From positions 52,924,001 through 52,988,000 of the forward strand of contig CM070903.1 of assembly GCA_036417435.1 (NCBI GenBank): DNA of 64,000 nucleotides. The letters run 5' to 3'. The notes under the pieces were generated by a model. It saw only the letters and a list, made by a program, of their open reading frames with translations, had not been told where the DNA came from and searched no databases. Of this stretch, positions 35,691-48,185 are shown piece by piece. The position numbers and the translations under genes were made by a program. The stretch comes from Inia geoffrensis (Eukaryota > Chordata > Mammalia > Artiodactyla > Iniidae). The stretch's first letter is position 1, and each line of letters opens with the position of its first letter.

Positions 35691-36318
35691 TCTTCCAACA
35701 AACAAACAAAAAGCATTATTCAGGATCCAAATTTCAAGATTCTGGCCAATTTCAAGAAGAATCAATGAAATTAGGAGTGAACATTGAACGTGAAATTGAG
35801 AGGAATCTTGGAAATTAAATAATCTATCTTTTTGTGACCGAGGAATTAAAAGATCAAGAGATATGAAGGATGAGGTAACACATTTTGACTGTCAACCTGG
35901 TCCTTCAGTAGCAAGTGCTTGGGTGTTCTTTGGGGGATTTCACCAACATGAAGTTGTAATTTGGATGAGGTGTACTTTCAAGTCTTCAGGAATCTAGTAT
36001 CTGTTGCCAATTAGGCTCATCAGCATTCTACAATGGGGTCCCTGCTGATTCACTCAGTCTTGTTAATAGATCAGCAGAGGCATATGGCTTCTTGGCATCT
36101 TAACCTTTGCCCTGCCAGGGTTCACACAGGATCTATTCATCCCACTGCAGTAATCTGTGAGACTAAGTACATACGCACTTCAAGGTTCTGATGCCATGGT
36201 AACCAATGGGTGATAAAGTCATTAAGAATGCTTAATAGTAGTTGGAACTTCTGTACATTATTGTGGCTTCCAGTGGAGAGATGCAAATATTGTTTTCCAA
36301 ACACTACCTACGGCTATT
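35691..36318. other. unassigned DNA
   Basis: Nothing recognised in about 0.6 kb before the next SINE. Confidence 0.5.
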
Positions 36319-36332
36319 AAGAGTCATCAGGG

Positions 36333-36545
36333 GGCTTCCCTGGTGGCGCAGTGGTTGAGAGTCCGCCTGCAGATGCAGGGGACACGAGTTGGTGCCTCCG
36401 TCCGGGAAGATCCCACATGCCGCGGAGAGGCTGGGCCCGTGAGCCATGGCCGCTGAGCCTGCGCGTACGGAGCCTGTGCTCCGCAACGGGAGAGGCCACA
36501 ACAGTGAGAGGCCCGCGTACCAAAAAACAAACAAACAAACAAAAA
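36333..36545 (+). mobile_element. CHR-type SINE
   Basis: Plus-oriented, complete: head ggcttccctggtggcgcag, near-consensus body, tail of (aaac)n and As. The TSD aagagtcatcaggg lies at 36319-36332 and 36546-36559 (14 bp, perfect). Four overlapping frames, including one of 127 codons on the minus strand, are SINE translation. Confidence 0.97.
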
Positions 36546-36559
36546 AAGAGTCATCAGGG

Positions 36560-37090
36560 TGTAGCATTTTAGATGAAGATGGAAAAGAACTTTCTGTTTG
36601 CAATTCTATGAATTTTTGAGCAGCAATATTTTGTATGTGTTCTGATTTCTGTAACATGTACTCTACACAACATTTAGACATTCTCATGTAATGATACTCA
36701 GGTTTATGTGTTATGGGATAAACATATTACCATTTGTTCTGTGTTCATATAGCACACAACAAACTATATATATTTGGGAATATTTTTAAAAGGTTCAAAA
36801 AATTTTCTTCAATTCAATTCTAGATCATTTAACTAGCCTATGGACATTTGAATCTATTGCTTTTGAAATTGACATAAAAGGAAGTGAAACACTGATTAAA
36901 GATTATCCAATCAAATGGGTCAAAATTATGATTAACCTTGGCATTTCAATGTAATGAATTTTTATATTATCTTTTTCCTTACAATTCTTTGACATTCATA
37001 GTGAGGCACAACTTTGATCTGGATTATAAAACATGGTATGTGCTCAATATGCCCGTTTAAATAAATACTCAATATCTACCCATTTGCATA
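36560..37090. other. unassigned AT-rich DNA
   Basis: No repeat or gene recognised. Confidence 0.5.
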
Positions 37091-37153
37091 GATGTATATA
37101 TATGTATATATATGAATAGTCATTTAAACTGTTATTTGGACTGAATACATTTC

Positions 37154-37156
<3 letters not shown>

Positions 37157-37215
<59 letters not shown>
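37157..37215. repeat. (TA)n microsatellite
   Basis: An AT run of 59 bases, preceded at 37091-37112 by a gtatatata-type patch. It abuts the L1MA-like copy on its right. The crossing minus frame (Tyr-Ile repeats) is an artefact. Confidence 0.95.
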
Positions 37216-37218
<3 letters not shown>

Positions 37219-37224
37219 TAATAT

Positions 37225-38505
37225 CTTTTCCAGCTTTGTTGAATATAACTGACAAAACATATATATATTTAAGGTATAAAACTGATCATTTGATATACAT
37301 ATACTTGTATGTAAAATGATTGCCACAATCAAGCTAATTAGCACATCCATCACCTGACATAATTACCTGTTTGGTTTTTGTTTGTTTGTACTGTTTTGTT
37401 TTTTGGTGTGGTGAGAACACAAGATTACTCTCAACAAATTTCAAATATATAATACAGTATTTTTAACTATAGTCACCATGCTATACATTACATTCCCAGA
37501 ACTTATTAATCTTATAACTGAAATTTTGTCCTATTTGGCCAACCTCTGCTCATTTTCCCCACTCCTCAGCCCCTAGTAATCATCATTTTGTTCTCTGGAT
37601 CTAAGTTCAACTTTTTAAGCTTCCACATGTAAGTTACATCAAACAGTATTTTCCTTTCTCTCTCTGGCATACTTCTTTAGCATAATGCCTTCTGGGTTCA
37701 TCCATGCTGCAATAAATGGCAAGATTTCTTCTTTTTTATAGCTGAATAGTATTCCACTGTACATATATATACCACAATCTTTTTACCTATTCATCTATCG
37801 ACAGGTTGTTTCCATATCTTGGCAATTGTGAATAATGCTACGATGAACAAGAGAGTGAAGATACCTCTCTGAGGTAGTGATTTTATTTCCTTTGGATATA
37901 TACCCAGAAGTGGGATTCCTGGATCATATGGTAGTTCTATTTTTAATTTTCTGAAGAACTTCCATACTATTTTCCATAGTAGTTGTAACAGCTTATGTTC
38001 CCACCAAAAGTGTACATAGGTTTCTTTTACCCACATCCTTGCCAACACGTGTTATTTCTTGCCTTTTTGATAATAGCCATCCTAATAGATGCAAGGTGAT
38101 ATCTCACTGTGGTTTTAATATGCATTTCCCTGATAATTAGTGATACTGAGCATCTTTTCATGTACCTGTTGGCCATTTGTATGTTTTCTTTGGGAAAATG
38201 TCTATTCAGGTCCTTTGTCCATTGTTAATTGAGTTTTTTGGTTTGTTTGCTGTTGGTTTGTATGAGTTCCTTACATACTTTGGATATTAGCCCTTTATAA
38301 GATATATGGTTTATAGGTTGCCATTCAATAGGTTGCCATTTCACTGTGTTGATTGTTTCCTTTACTATGGGGAAGGCTTTTAGTTTGATGTCCCATGTGT
38401 TTATTTTTTGCTTTTATTGCCTGTGCTTTTGGTGTCATATTCAAAAAAATTATTGCCAAGTCCAATGTCAAGTAGCTTTTCCCCAATGTTTTCTTTATAA
38501 TATTT
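37225..38505 (-). mobile_element. L1MA-like LINE 3' part, minus strand
   Basis: Antisense 3' UTR phrases at the left ('aggtataaaactgatcat', 'tagtcaccatgctatacatt') are typical of L1MA. Then comes the ORF2 end in antisense ('gctgaatagtattccactg', 'gatatatacccagaagtggg', 'atatctcactgtggttt'). A minus frame at 37791-38048 keeps [17 protein letters not shown] and the [16 protein letters not shown] motif. The copy is truncated at the right, near 38505. Confidence 0.9.
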
Positions 38506-38857
38506 TAATGAACAAAACAAAAGAGGTTTTGAAGATTAAAAAGCCAAATGTAGAAAAAGATATTTTTTAAAAATGCTAATAGCTTTAGAATTATTTTGTT
38601 CATGGCTTTCTCATTTGAGAGGGAGAATAGCACATTAGAGATTCCTCCACCACCTTTTAAAACAATATACAAACAGGTCTTGTAAACTGTCTTGTATTTC
38701 TTTGGAATTAAGCAGTAATGAATAAGAATATGAATATAACACTTGGCAGGGTTATCAGAATAATTGGATAAATATCCATCTCTAAGAGAACAATCAAAAG
38801 ATTGAATGCCATTTATTCTGAAAAAAATATTTATTATTAAAAACTAAATGTAGCCTT
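38506..38857. other. unassigned DNA
   Basis: About 350 bases between two L1 copies. Nothing recognised. Confidence 0.5.
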
Positions 38858-38874
38858 AATAAAACACTGTCAGA

Positions 38875-40730
38875 GGGGGCGACCTTCAAGATGGTGGAGG
38901 AGTAAGACATGGAAATCCCCACGTACCTGGGTAGGGCAAAAGGAAAAAGAAAAAAAAGAGAGACAAAGGAATTGGGATGGGACCTGTGCCTCTGGGAGGG
39001 AGCTGTGAAAGATGAATATTTCCACACATTAGGAAGCCCCCGCTCTGGCAGGGATAGAGATGGAACTTCAGAGCCTTGGAGTATAGTGCGGCAACAGGGG
39101 TGCAGAGGGTAAAGCAGAGATTCCCGCACAGCAGATCAGTGTCGACCAGCACTCACCAGCTTGAGAGCATTGTCTGCTCATCCACTGGGGTGGTTGGGGT
39201 TTGGGAGCTGAGGCTTGGGCTTCGGAGGTCAGATCCCAGGGAGAGGACCGGGGTTGGCTGCATGAAGACAGCCTGAAGGGAGTTAGTGTGCCATAGTTAA
39301 CAAGGAGGGAGTCTGGGAAAAAGTCTGGACCTTCCAGAGAGTCAAGAGACCATTGTTTTGGAGTGTGCGAGGAGAGGGGCTTCCTGCTCCATGTGCCCAC
39401 AGATGGCAGAGCACTGCCTAAGTGAACTACAAAGACTGGTGAAGCCACGGCTATCACCTCAGACTCCAGAGGCAGGCACGGACCACTAATGTTGTTGCTG
39501 CTGCCGCTGCCACCAAGAGTCCTGTGTGCAAGCACAGGTCACAACCCACACCCTCCGGGAAGCCTGTGCAGCATGCCACTGCCAAATCTCTGTGGTCCAG
39601 GGCCAACTTCCCAGGAACACACGGTGTGCCTCAGGCTGTTGCAACTTCACGCCAGTCTCTGCTACTGCAGGCACTCCTCGCATCCCAGTTGTGACTACTG
39701 TACTCCTCCCCGGCCTGAGTGAGTAAGAAAGCCCTAATCAGCCGCTGCTTTAACCCCCTCTTGTCTGGGTAGGGAATAGATGCCTGAGGGTGGCCTACAC
39801 ACAGAGGTGGGGTCAAAACCAAAGCTGAACCCCAGGATCTGTGTGAACAAAGAAGAGAAAGGGAAGTTTCTCCATGCAGACTCAGTAGAAACAGATTAAA
39901 TCCCTGCAATTGGCTTGGTAAACCCTGCATCTGTAGAATACCTGAATAGACGAGTGTTCCCAAAATTGAGGTGGTGGACTTTGGGAGCAATTGTGGACTT
40001 GGGTTTCCTTTCTGTGTTTGATTTGCTTTTGGTTTTATGTTTATCTTAGTTTGGTTTTTAGTGTTTGTTTTCATTTGTGGGTTTGTTTATTGGTTTGGTT
40101 GCTCTTTTCCTTGTTTTTTCCCTCTTTTTGTGAATGTGTGTGTGTATATTTCTTTGTGTGATTTTGTCTGTTTAGTTTTGCTTATACCATTTGTCTTGGG
40201 GCTCTGTCTGTTCTTTCTTTTTTTTTATCTCTTCCTTTTCTTCTGTGCCATGTGGCTGGCAGGGTCTTGGTGCTCTGGCCGGGTATCAAGCCTGAGCCTC
40301 CAATGTGGGAGAGCTGAGTCTAGGATTTTGGACCACCAGAGACCTCCCGGCCCCACATAATATCAAATCAATAAGAAAGACCTCTGCCAGAGATCTTTGT
40401 GTCAATACTAAGACAGCTCCACCCAATGACCAGCAAGCTCCACGCCAAACAACAAGCAAGGCAGAAACAGAACCCCACCCATTAGCAGACAAGTGGCATA
40501 AAGTCATACTAAGTTCACAGACACCCCAAAGCATACCACCATACGCAGCTCTACCCACCAGAGGGACAAGGCCCAAACCCACCCACCAGAACACAGGAAC
40601 CAGTCCCCCCCACCAGGAAGCATACACAAGCCACTAAATCAACCTCACCCACTGGAGGCAGACAACAGAAGAGGAACTAAGAACCTGAAGCCTGTGAAAA
40701 GGAGACTCCAAACACAGTAAGTTAAACAAA
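38875..40730 (+). promoter_or_regulatory. L1 5' UTR (internal promoter region)
   Basis: About 1.86 kb between the L1 5' end and the ORF1 start. It is less AT rich than its surroundings up to 39.95 kb, then turns T-rich with tttg/gttt runs (39.98-40.25 kb) and ends C-rich. In intact L1s this part holds the promoter. Several open frames of 65-155 codons in both strands have no recognisable domain and are the result of higher GC content. Confidence 0.7.
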
Positions 40731-41559
40731 ATGAGAAGACAGAGAAGTATGCAGCAGATGAAGGAGCAAGGTAAAAACTCACCAGACTAAACAAATGAAG
40801 AGGAAATGGGCAGTCTACCTGACAAAGAATTCAGAGTAATGATAGGAAAGATGATCCAAAATCTTGGAAATAGAATGGAGAAAATACAAGAAACGTTTAA
40901 CAAGGACCTAGAAGAACTAAAGAGCAAACAAACAACGAAGAACAACACAATAAATGAAATTAAAAATACTCTAAAAGGAATCAATAGCAGAATAACTGAG
41001 ATAGAAGAGGATAATGACATGGAAGATAAACTAGTGGAAATAACTGCTGCAGAGCAGAATAAAGAAAAAAAAGAATGAAAAGAATTGAGGAGAGTCTCAG
41101 AGACCTCTGAGACAACATTACATGCACCAACATTCGAATTATAGGGGTCCCAGAAGAAGAGAAAAAGAAAGGGTCTGAGAAAATATTTGAAGAGATTATA
41201 GTAGAAAACTTCCCTAACATGAGAAAGGAAATAGTCAGTCAAGTCCAGGAATTGCAGAGTCCCATACAGGATAAACTCAAGGAGAAACACATCAAGACAT
41301 AAATTAATCAAACTATCAAAAATTAAATATAAAGAAAAAATTTAAAGTATCAAGGGAAAAGCAACAAATAATATACAAGGGAATCCCCATAAGGTTAACA
41401 GCTGATCTTTCAGCAGAAACTCTGCAAGACAGAAGGGAGTGGCAGGACATATTTAAAGTGATAAAAGGGAAAAAACTACAACCAAGATTACTCTGCCAAG
41501 CAAGGATCTCATTCAGATTAGGTGGAGAAATTAAAACCTTTAAGACAAGCAAAAGCTAA
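40731..41559 (+). pseudogene. L1 ORF1, broken
   Basis: ATG at 40731 starts MRRQRSMQQMKEQGKNSPD and meets a TAA at 40788-40790, where related copies read Gln-Thr-Asn. An open stretch at 40806-41078 then encodes the coiled coil (EFRVMIGKMIQNLGNRMEK, EEDNDMEDKLVEITAAEQ). A frameshift in the A run near 41070 moves the rest to another frame, up to the normal TAA at 41557-41559. The 829-base span is not a multiple of three, which confirms a net frameshift. Confidence 0.9.
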
Positions 41560-41673
41560 GAGAATTCAGCACCACGAAACCAGTTTTACAACAACTGCTA
41601 AAAGAACTTCTCTAGGCAGGAAACACAAGAGAATGAAAAGCCCTATGAAAACAAACCCAAAGCAATTAAGAAA

Positions 41674-44600
41674 ATGGTAATAGGAACATACATATAGATA
41701 ATTACCTTAAAAGTAAATGGATTAAATGTTCCAACTAAAAGACATACACTGGCTGAGTGGATACAAAAACAAGACCCATACATATGCTGTCTACAAGAGA
41801 CCCACTTCAGACCTAGGGACACATACAGACTGAAAGTGAAGAGATGGAAAAAGATATTCCATGCAAATGGAAATCAAAAGAAAGCTGCTGTAGCAATTCT
41901 CATATCAGACAAAATAGACTTTAAAATAAACACTATTACAAGAGACTAAGAAGGACACTACATAATAATCAAGGGATCAATCCAAGAAGAAGATATAACA
42001 ATTGTAAGTATTTATGCATGCAACATAGGAGCACCTCAATACATAAGGCAAATGCTAAAAGCCATAAAAGGGGAAATCAACAGTAACAATAACAGTAGGG
42101 GACTTTAACACCCTATTTACACCAATGGACAGATCATCCAAAATGCAAATAAATAAGGAAGCACAAGCTTTAAATGACACATTAGACCATATGGACTTAA
42201 TTTATATTTATAGGACATTCCATCCAAAACAACAGAATACACTTTCATCTCAAATGCACATGGAATATTCTCCAGGATAGATCATATCTTGGGTGGCAAA
42301 CCAAGCCTTGGTAAAGTTAATAAAATTGAAATTGTATCAAGTATCTTTTCTGACCACAATGCTATGAGACTAGACATCAATTACAGGAAAAAAAAAAACT
42401 GTAAAAAAATACAAACACATGGAGGCTAAACAATACATAAATAACCAAGAGATCACTGAAGAAATCAAAAAATACCTAGAAACAAATGACAATGGAGACA
42501 TGACGACCCAAAACCTATGATGCAGAAAAAGCAGTTCTAAAAGGTAAATTTATAACAATACAATTCTTCTTCAAGAAACAGGAAAAATCTCAAATAAAGA
42601 ACCAAAACTTACACCTAAAGCAATTAGAGAAAGAACAAAGAAAACCCCAAAGTTAGCAGAAGGAAAGAAATCTTAAAGATCAGATCAGAAATAAATGAAA
42701 AAGAAATGAAAGGAACGATAGCAAAGATCAATAAAACTAAAAGCTGATTCTTTGCGAAGATAAACAAAACTGATAAACCGTTAGCCAGACTCATCAGGAA
42801 GAAAAGTTAGAAAACTCAAATCAACAGCATTAGAAATGAAAAAGGAGAATTAACAACTGACACTGCAGAAATACAAAGGATCATGAGAGACTACTACAAG
42901 CAACTATATGCCAATAAAATGGACAAACTGGAAGAAACGGACATATTCTTAGAAAAGTACAATTTTCCAAGACTGAACCAGGAAGAAATAGAAAATATGA
43001 ACAGACCAATCACAAGCACTGAAATTGAAACTGTGATTAAAAATCTTCCAACAGGGCTTCCCTGGTGGCGCAGTGGTTGAGAGTCCACCTGCTGATGCAG
43101 GGGATGCGGGTTCGTGCCCCAGTCCAGGAAGATCTCACATGCTGCGGAGTGGCTGGGCCTGTGAGCCATGGCCACTGAGCCTGCGCGTCTGGAGCCTGTG
43201 CTCCTCAATGGGAGAGGCCACACAGTGAGAGGCCCGCGTACTGCAAAAAAAAAAAAAAAAAAAAAAATCTTCCAACAAACAAAAGCCTAGGACCAGATGG
43301 CTTCACAGGCGAATTCTATCAAACATTAAGAGAGGAGCTAACACCTATCCTTCTCAAACTCTTCCAAAATACAGCAGAGGGAGGAACACTCCCAAACTCA
43401 TTCTACAAGGCCACCATCACCTTGATACCAAAACCAGACAAACATTTCACAAAAAAAAGAAAACTACAGGCCAATATCACTGATGAACATACATGTAAAA
43501 ATCCTGAACAAAATACTAGCAAACAGAATCCAATGGCACATTAAAAGGATCATACACCATGATCAAGTAGGGTTTATCCCAGGAATTCAAGGATTCTTCA
43601 ATATATGGAAACCAATCAATATGATACACCATATTAACAAACTGAAGGATAAAAACCGTATGATAATCTCAATAGATGCAGAAAAAGCTTCTGACAAAAT
43701 TCAAAACCCATTTATGATTAAAAAAACCTCCAGAAAGTAGGCATAGAGGGAACTTACCTCAACATAATAAAGGCTATATATGACAAACTCACTGCTGACA
43801 TCATTCTCAATGGTGAAAAACTGAAAACATTTCCTCTAAGATCAGAAAAAAAACAAGGGTGCCCACTCTCACGACTATATTCAACATAATTTTGGAAGTT
43901 TTAGCAACGGCAATCAGAGAAGAAAAAGAAATAAAAGGAATCCGAATCAGAAAAGAAGCAGTAAAACTGTCAATGTTTGCAGATGACATGATACTATACA
44001 TAGAGGATCCTAAAGATGCCAACAGAAAACTATTAGATCTAATCAATGATTTTGGTGAAGTAGCAGGATATAAAATTAATGCACAGAAATCTCTTGCATT
44101 CCTATACGTAACAATGAAAAATCAGAAAGAGAAATTAAGGAAACACTCCCAATTACCATTGCTTTAACAAAAAGAATAAAATATCTGGGAATAAACCTAC
44201 CTAAGGACACAGGATACTTGTATGCAGAAAACTACAAGACTGTTGAAAGAAATCAAAGATGATACAAACAGGTGGAGAGATATACCATGTTGTTGGATTG
44301 GAAGAATCAATATTGTGAAAATGACTATACTACCCAAAGCAATCTACAGATTCAGTGCAATCCCTATCAAACTAGCAATGGCATTTTTCACAGAACTAGA
44401 ACAAAAACTTTCACATTTGTATGGAAACACAAAAGACCCCAAACAGCCAAAGCAATCTTGAGAAAGAAAAATGGAGCTGGAGGAATCAGGCTCCCTGGCT
44501 TCAGACTATACTACAAAGCTACAGTAATCAAGACAGTATGGTACTGGGACAAAAACAGAAATACAGATCAATGGAACAGTATAGAAAGCCCAGAGATCAA

Positions 44601-45100
44601 CCCATGCATATATGGTCACCTTATCTTTGATAAAGGAGGCAAGAATATACAATGGAAAAAAGACAGCCTGTTCAATAAGTGGTGCTGGGAAAATTGGACA
44701 GCTACATGTAACACCATACACAAAAATAAACTCAAAATAGATTAAAGACCTAAACGTAAGACCAGACACTATAAAACTCTTAGAGGAAAACATAGGACAA
44801 ATACTCTTTGACATAAATCACAGCAAGATCCTTCTTGACACACCTCCTAGAGAAGTGGAAATAAAAACAGAAATAAACAAATGAGACCTAATGAAACTTA
44901 AAAGCTTTGCATAGCAAAGGAAACCATAAATAAGATGAAAAGACAACCCTTAGAATGGGAGAAGATGCTTGCAAATGAAGCAGCTGACAAAGGATTAATC
45001 TCCACAATATACAAGCTGCTCATGCAGCTCAATATTAAAAAGAAAAACAACCCAATCCAAAAGTGGGCAGAAGATGCTAATGCACATATATAGAATCTAA
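41674..45100 (+). pseudogene. L1 ORF2 (endonuclease/reverse transcriptase), broken
   Basis: ATG at 41674 is followed by a TAG at codon 8 (41695-41697). The same frame then reads VNGLNVPTKRHTLAEWIQK and CCLQETH, whose Glu (41797-41799) is an endonuclease active-site residue. Reverse-transcriptase pieces follow: YYKQLYANKM near 42.9 kb, [16 protein letters not shown] near 43.57 kb, and the catalytic FADD at 43976-43987. [17 protein letters not shown] lies near 44.49 kb. The cysteine-rich C-terminus is deleted at 45074. Several frameshifts and a SINE break the frame. Confidence 0.92.
43054..43262 (+). mobile_element. CHR-type SINE inside the L1 ORF2
   Basis: Complete plus-oriented copy with a run of more than 20 As. 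The 15-bp TSD aaaaatcttccaaca (43039-43053 and 43263-43277) is ORF2 sequence in front of the reverse-transcriptase core. The SINE therefore post-dates the L1. Confidence 0.97.
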
Positions 45101-45475
45101 AAAAACAGTACTGATGAACTTAGTGGCAGGGCAGGAATAAAGATGCAGACATAGAGAATGGACTTGAGGACACAATGGATGAAGGGGAAGCTGGGACCAA
45201 GTGAGAGAGTAGCACTGATATATATACACTACCAAATGTAAAATAGATAGCTAGTGGGAAACAGCTGCATAGCACAGGGAGGTCAGCTAGATGCTTTGTG
45301 ACCACCAGAGGGGTGGGATAGGGAAGGTGGGAGGAAGGCTCAAGAGGGAGGGGATATGGGGATATATGTATACATGTAGCTGACTCACTTTGCTCTACAG
45401 CAGAAACTAACATAACATTGTAAAGCAATTATACTCTAATAGAGATGTGAAAAAAGAAAAAAATAACACTATCAG

Positions 45476-47726
45476 AAAAAAAAAAAAAGCTTGCTACAAC
45501 TATGCTAAACCTATATTAGCTTTGTTAAATATTTGCAATTGTCTAAGGCAATAATATAAATAAAATCATCAAAAATATTCTGGTGGACCCATCAATATTT
45601 AGTTCTGTGAAAAGTTAATATCCTATAGGCCCAACATTACAATTTAAATGGTTTAAGGCAGCTTAGTAAGTCCTGAATTTTAATTCTAACATCTGCACTA
45701 ATTGTCCAAGTGTTTGAGCTAAAACTCACCTTTGAGAAAAGCTTGATCTTGTTTTGGCGCACATCTATTGTCGACACCTGTGCATATTTAGCTGGTCTCT
45801 TCATCATGATACAAACCAATAAATATTGTCATCAAGTTCTTAGAATAAATGATCCCTCTAACCAATTTCTTAGAATAAATGATCCTTCTAACCAACTTCT
45901 CTTTAGGCCAGTGCCAAAGAATTCAACAGTGCAATGACTGACATTCACCACATGCTCTCTCTGATATTTGAGGAAGTTCATCTAAAAGATATGTTAAACT
46001 TCCATTTCTCCAGGCTGGAGCTATATTCCTATATTATTACATCTGGTCCATATTACTTACTACCCCCTGCCCCAACACATAGTCATGCCTTCACAGTTAA
46101 GATGTAAAGCTATGTCTTCAGTCTTTCTTTCATTCAATTTCACTAGAAACATCAATTTAAAGAGTTCATATCTTTTGCAATCCTGCTGTCAAAGATATTT
46201 GGAAATTAAATTATGTTATATTTATTATAGAAGCGGCCATATGACTGATTTCCCTTGAAACTTAGAAAAAAATTTTATCCCTGCAAATGAAATTGTACCT
46301 CTTTATTATACAAGAATTATATATAGCTTTTATATTTCTGTGTGCGTTTTACTTTGTCTACAAGAAGTTTGAAAGAAAATTCAATACTCAATGAATATAA
46401 TGATTCTGGGTTATTGGTACAATTATTTTTCTTCTCTTTCCAGAGTAGTGGTCCCTAATATTTCTGGGCCCACTAATACTTTGAGAATATGATTAAAGTT
46501 ATGAAGCCACTGCCCCGATTAATGAGCAGATACACATAAAATTCAACATAAACACTTAGGGATTTCAAAGATCATAATTATGAACACTAGGTTAAGAACT
46601 TGTTTTTTAAAGGGTTTCTGATTTTTTTTTTTAACTTCACAATACTAGTTTTTAATCTTGTAAAGTTATTTAGAACTTCTTTAGTAAAATAAAAGAGGTA
46701 TCAATTACAAATTAAAATATTTCAACAATAAAACCAAGAATATTAATATAAAAAGAATATCTATTATAATTAATAAACACCATGACTATCATATCAAATA
46801 TATAAATAAATAATATCAATAACTTATTAAGCTCTCATTAAACTCAAATAACATTAATAAATTAAAATTCATTTATACTATTTTTCCCTTCCTCCTTTTT
46901 CAGTTAAAAGTGGTCAATCATAAGGCAAAGAAATAAACAGAGACCCAGCATTTCATATACATCCTAAATATCAACATTATACCTCTTCACACCCGTCATT
47001 CAACACAAATCTTATTTCAAGCTGCAGAACTCTGGTTGTGCCACACAATAGACCCTGGATTTCTTGATTATTCACTGTGCACCTTGATTTGGATGGACCC
47101 TAAGAATCATTTCCCAGAGCCCAGACTTGGAAAACCAATGCTTGTGGAAAGCAGTCTCCTTGAAATAATCAACATGGCTCATAATATGTTTTGCTGTTCT
47201 ATCCAATACATTGAAATACTCGAAAGTAACAGTTATTTATTACCACCCTCTGCTTCTCAGTTGGCAGTGTTGTGGCAAATAGTGACTTTTCTTTTAAAGC
47301 ACCTCCCTGATTTAAATATTTCATATAGAGTCCAATTCACATTTTTAGGAAACACTTGAAAAAATATTACTTGCCACTTTCGATTTAAGTAAAGAAAAAT
47401 AAAATTCAATGAGAAAAAAACCCAAAAACCAAAAAAATTCACCCACTCCACCCATAACATTTGCTACACAGTATGCGAAGGCATAGTAAGGGATTGGAAA
47501 AACAGCTTCTTGAAACATCATTCACATATTACCTTTCTCCCTAATTTATTTCTGCATATCCAACACAAAGAACATAAAGCAAACCTTTTGATGACTCTCT
47601 TTTAGTCCTAATTTTTCGATCAACATGTTTTGTAGAGTTCATATTCTTGAATGTTACCTTAAAGGCTGTGAAGTAAATCCAAGGTAGAAACTGCTCATCC
47701 AATGGATGTGCTCCTGGCTCTTACTC
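45476..47726. other. 2.2 kb of unassigned DNA
   Basis: Apart from a 30-bp tandem duplication at 45837 I see no named repeat. Frames of up to 107 codons (47036-47359) carry no recognised domain. Confidence 0.45.
45837..45896. repeat. 30-bp tandem duplication, two units
   Basis: Units 45837-45866 and 45867-45896 both start ttcttagaataaatgatcc and differ at two positions. A third partial unit (ttctct) follows. The 30-bp period keeps the surrounding 75-codon frame open and gives the doubled peptide LRINDPSNQ, but nothing else supports coding. Confidence 0.95.
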
Positions 47727-48185
47727 ACCATATTTGTTTCTAAGGCTGCTGCAACAAATCTTCATAAATGTAAAGGTTTAGAACAACAGAAATTGATTAT
47801 CTCACAGTTCTAGAGGCCAGAGGCCAAAATCAAGGTGTCAATGGGGCTGGTTCCCTCTGGAGGCTCTGAGGGTGAGTCTGTTCCTTGCCTATACCCTAGT
47901 TTCTGGTGGTTGAGGGCAACCCTTGGTGTTTCTTGGCTTGCGGCTGGGTATCTCCAAGGTCTGCCTCCATCTTCATGTGACTTCTGTCTGTGTCTCTATG
48001 AGCTTTAAATCTGCCTCTCTTTTATTTTATAAGGACCCCAATACTGAATTTAGGGCCCCCTTGAATCCAGGATGATCTCATCTGAAGATCTTTATCTTAA
48101 TTACATATACAAAGACCTTTATTCCACGTGTCACATTCTGAGGTTCTGGGTGGACATAAATTTTGGGGCGACATGCCTCTAAACT
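47727..48185 (-). mobile_element. MLT1-type solitary LTR (MaLR)
   Basis: Antisense MLT1 phrases in order: 'ttctaaggctgctgcaac', 'agaaattgattatctcacag', 'aaaatcaaggtgtcaatg', 'ctctggaggctctgaggg', 'tccatcttcatgtgac', 'aggatgatctcatctgaag' and 'cacattctgaggttctggg'. This is the layout of the MLT1 LTR of the ERVL-related MaLR group. About 460 bases, no internal part and no coding capacity. The exact subfamily is not resolved. Confidence 0.85.

Larger units (their letters stand above)
38875..45461 (+). mobile_element. nearly full-length L1, dead
   Basis: Opens with gagggggcgaccttcaagat, the usual L1 5' start, has a 5' UTR to 40730, ORF1 (40731-41559), ORF2 (from 41674), and the 3' UTR ending near 45461. 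A diverged TSD is likely: aataaaacactgtcag (38859-38874) against aataacactatcag (45462-45475). The copy holds a CHR SINE (43054-43262) and has lost about 570 bases of ORF2 at 45074. Both ORFs are broken, so it cannot move by itself. Confidence 0.93.

Noticed and set aside
39068..40074. Frames of up to 155 codons on both strands, and a Phe-rich frame at 40037-40360
   Set aside because: All lie in the L1 5' UTR, overlap each other on both strands and show no motif.
40787..41311. Minus-strand frame of 174 codons, the longest in the window
   Set aside because: It is antisense to L1 ORF1; the plus strand carries the real coiled-coil reading frame. It is a shadow.
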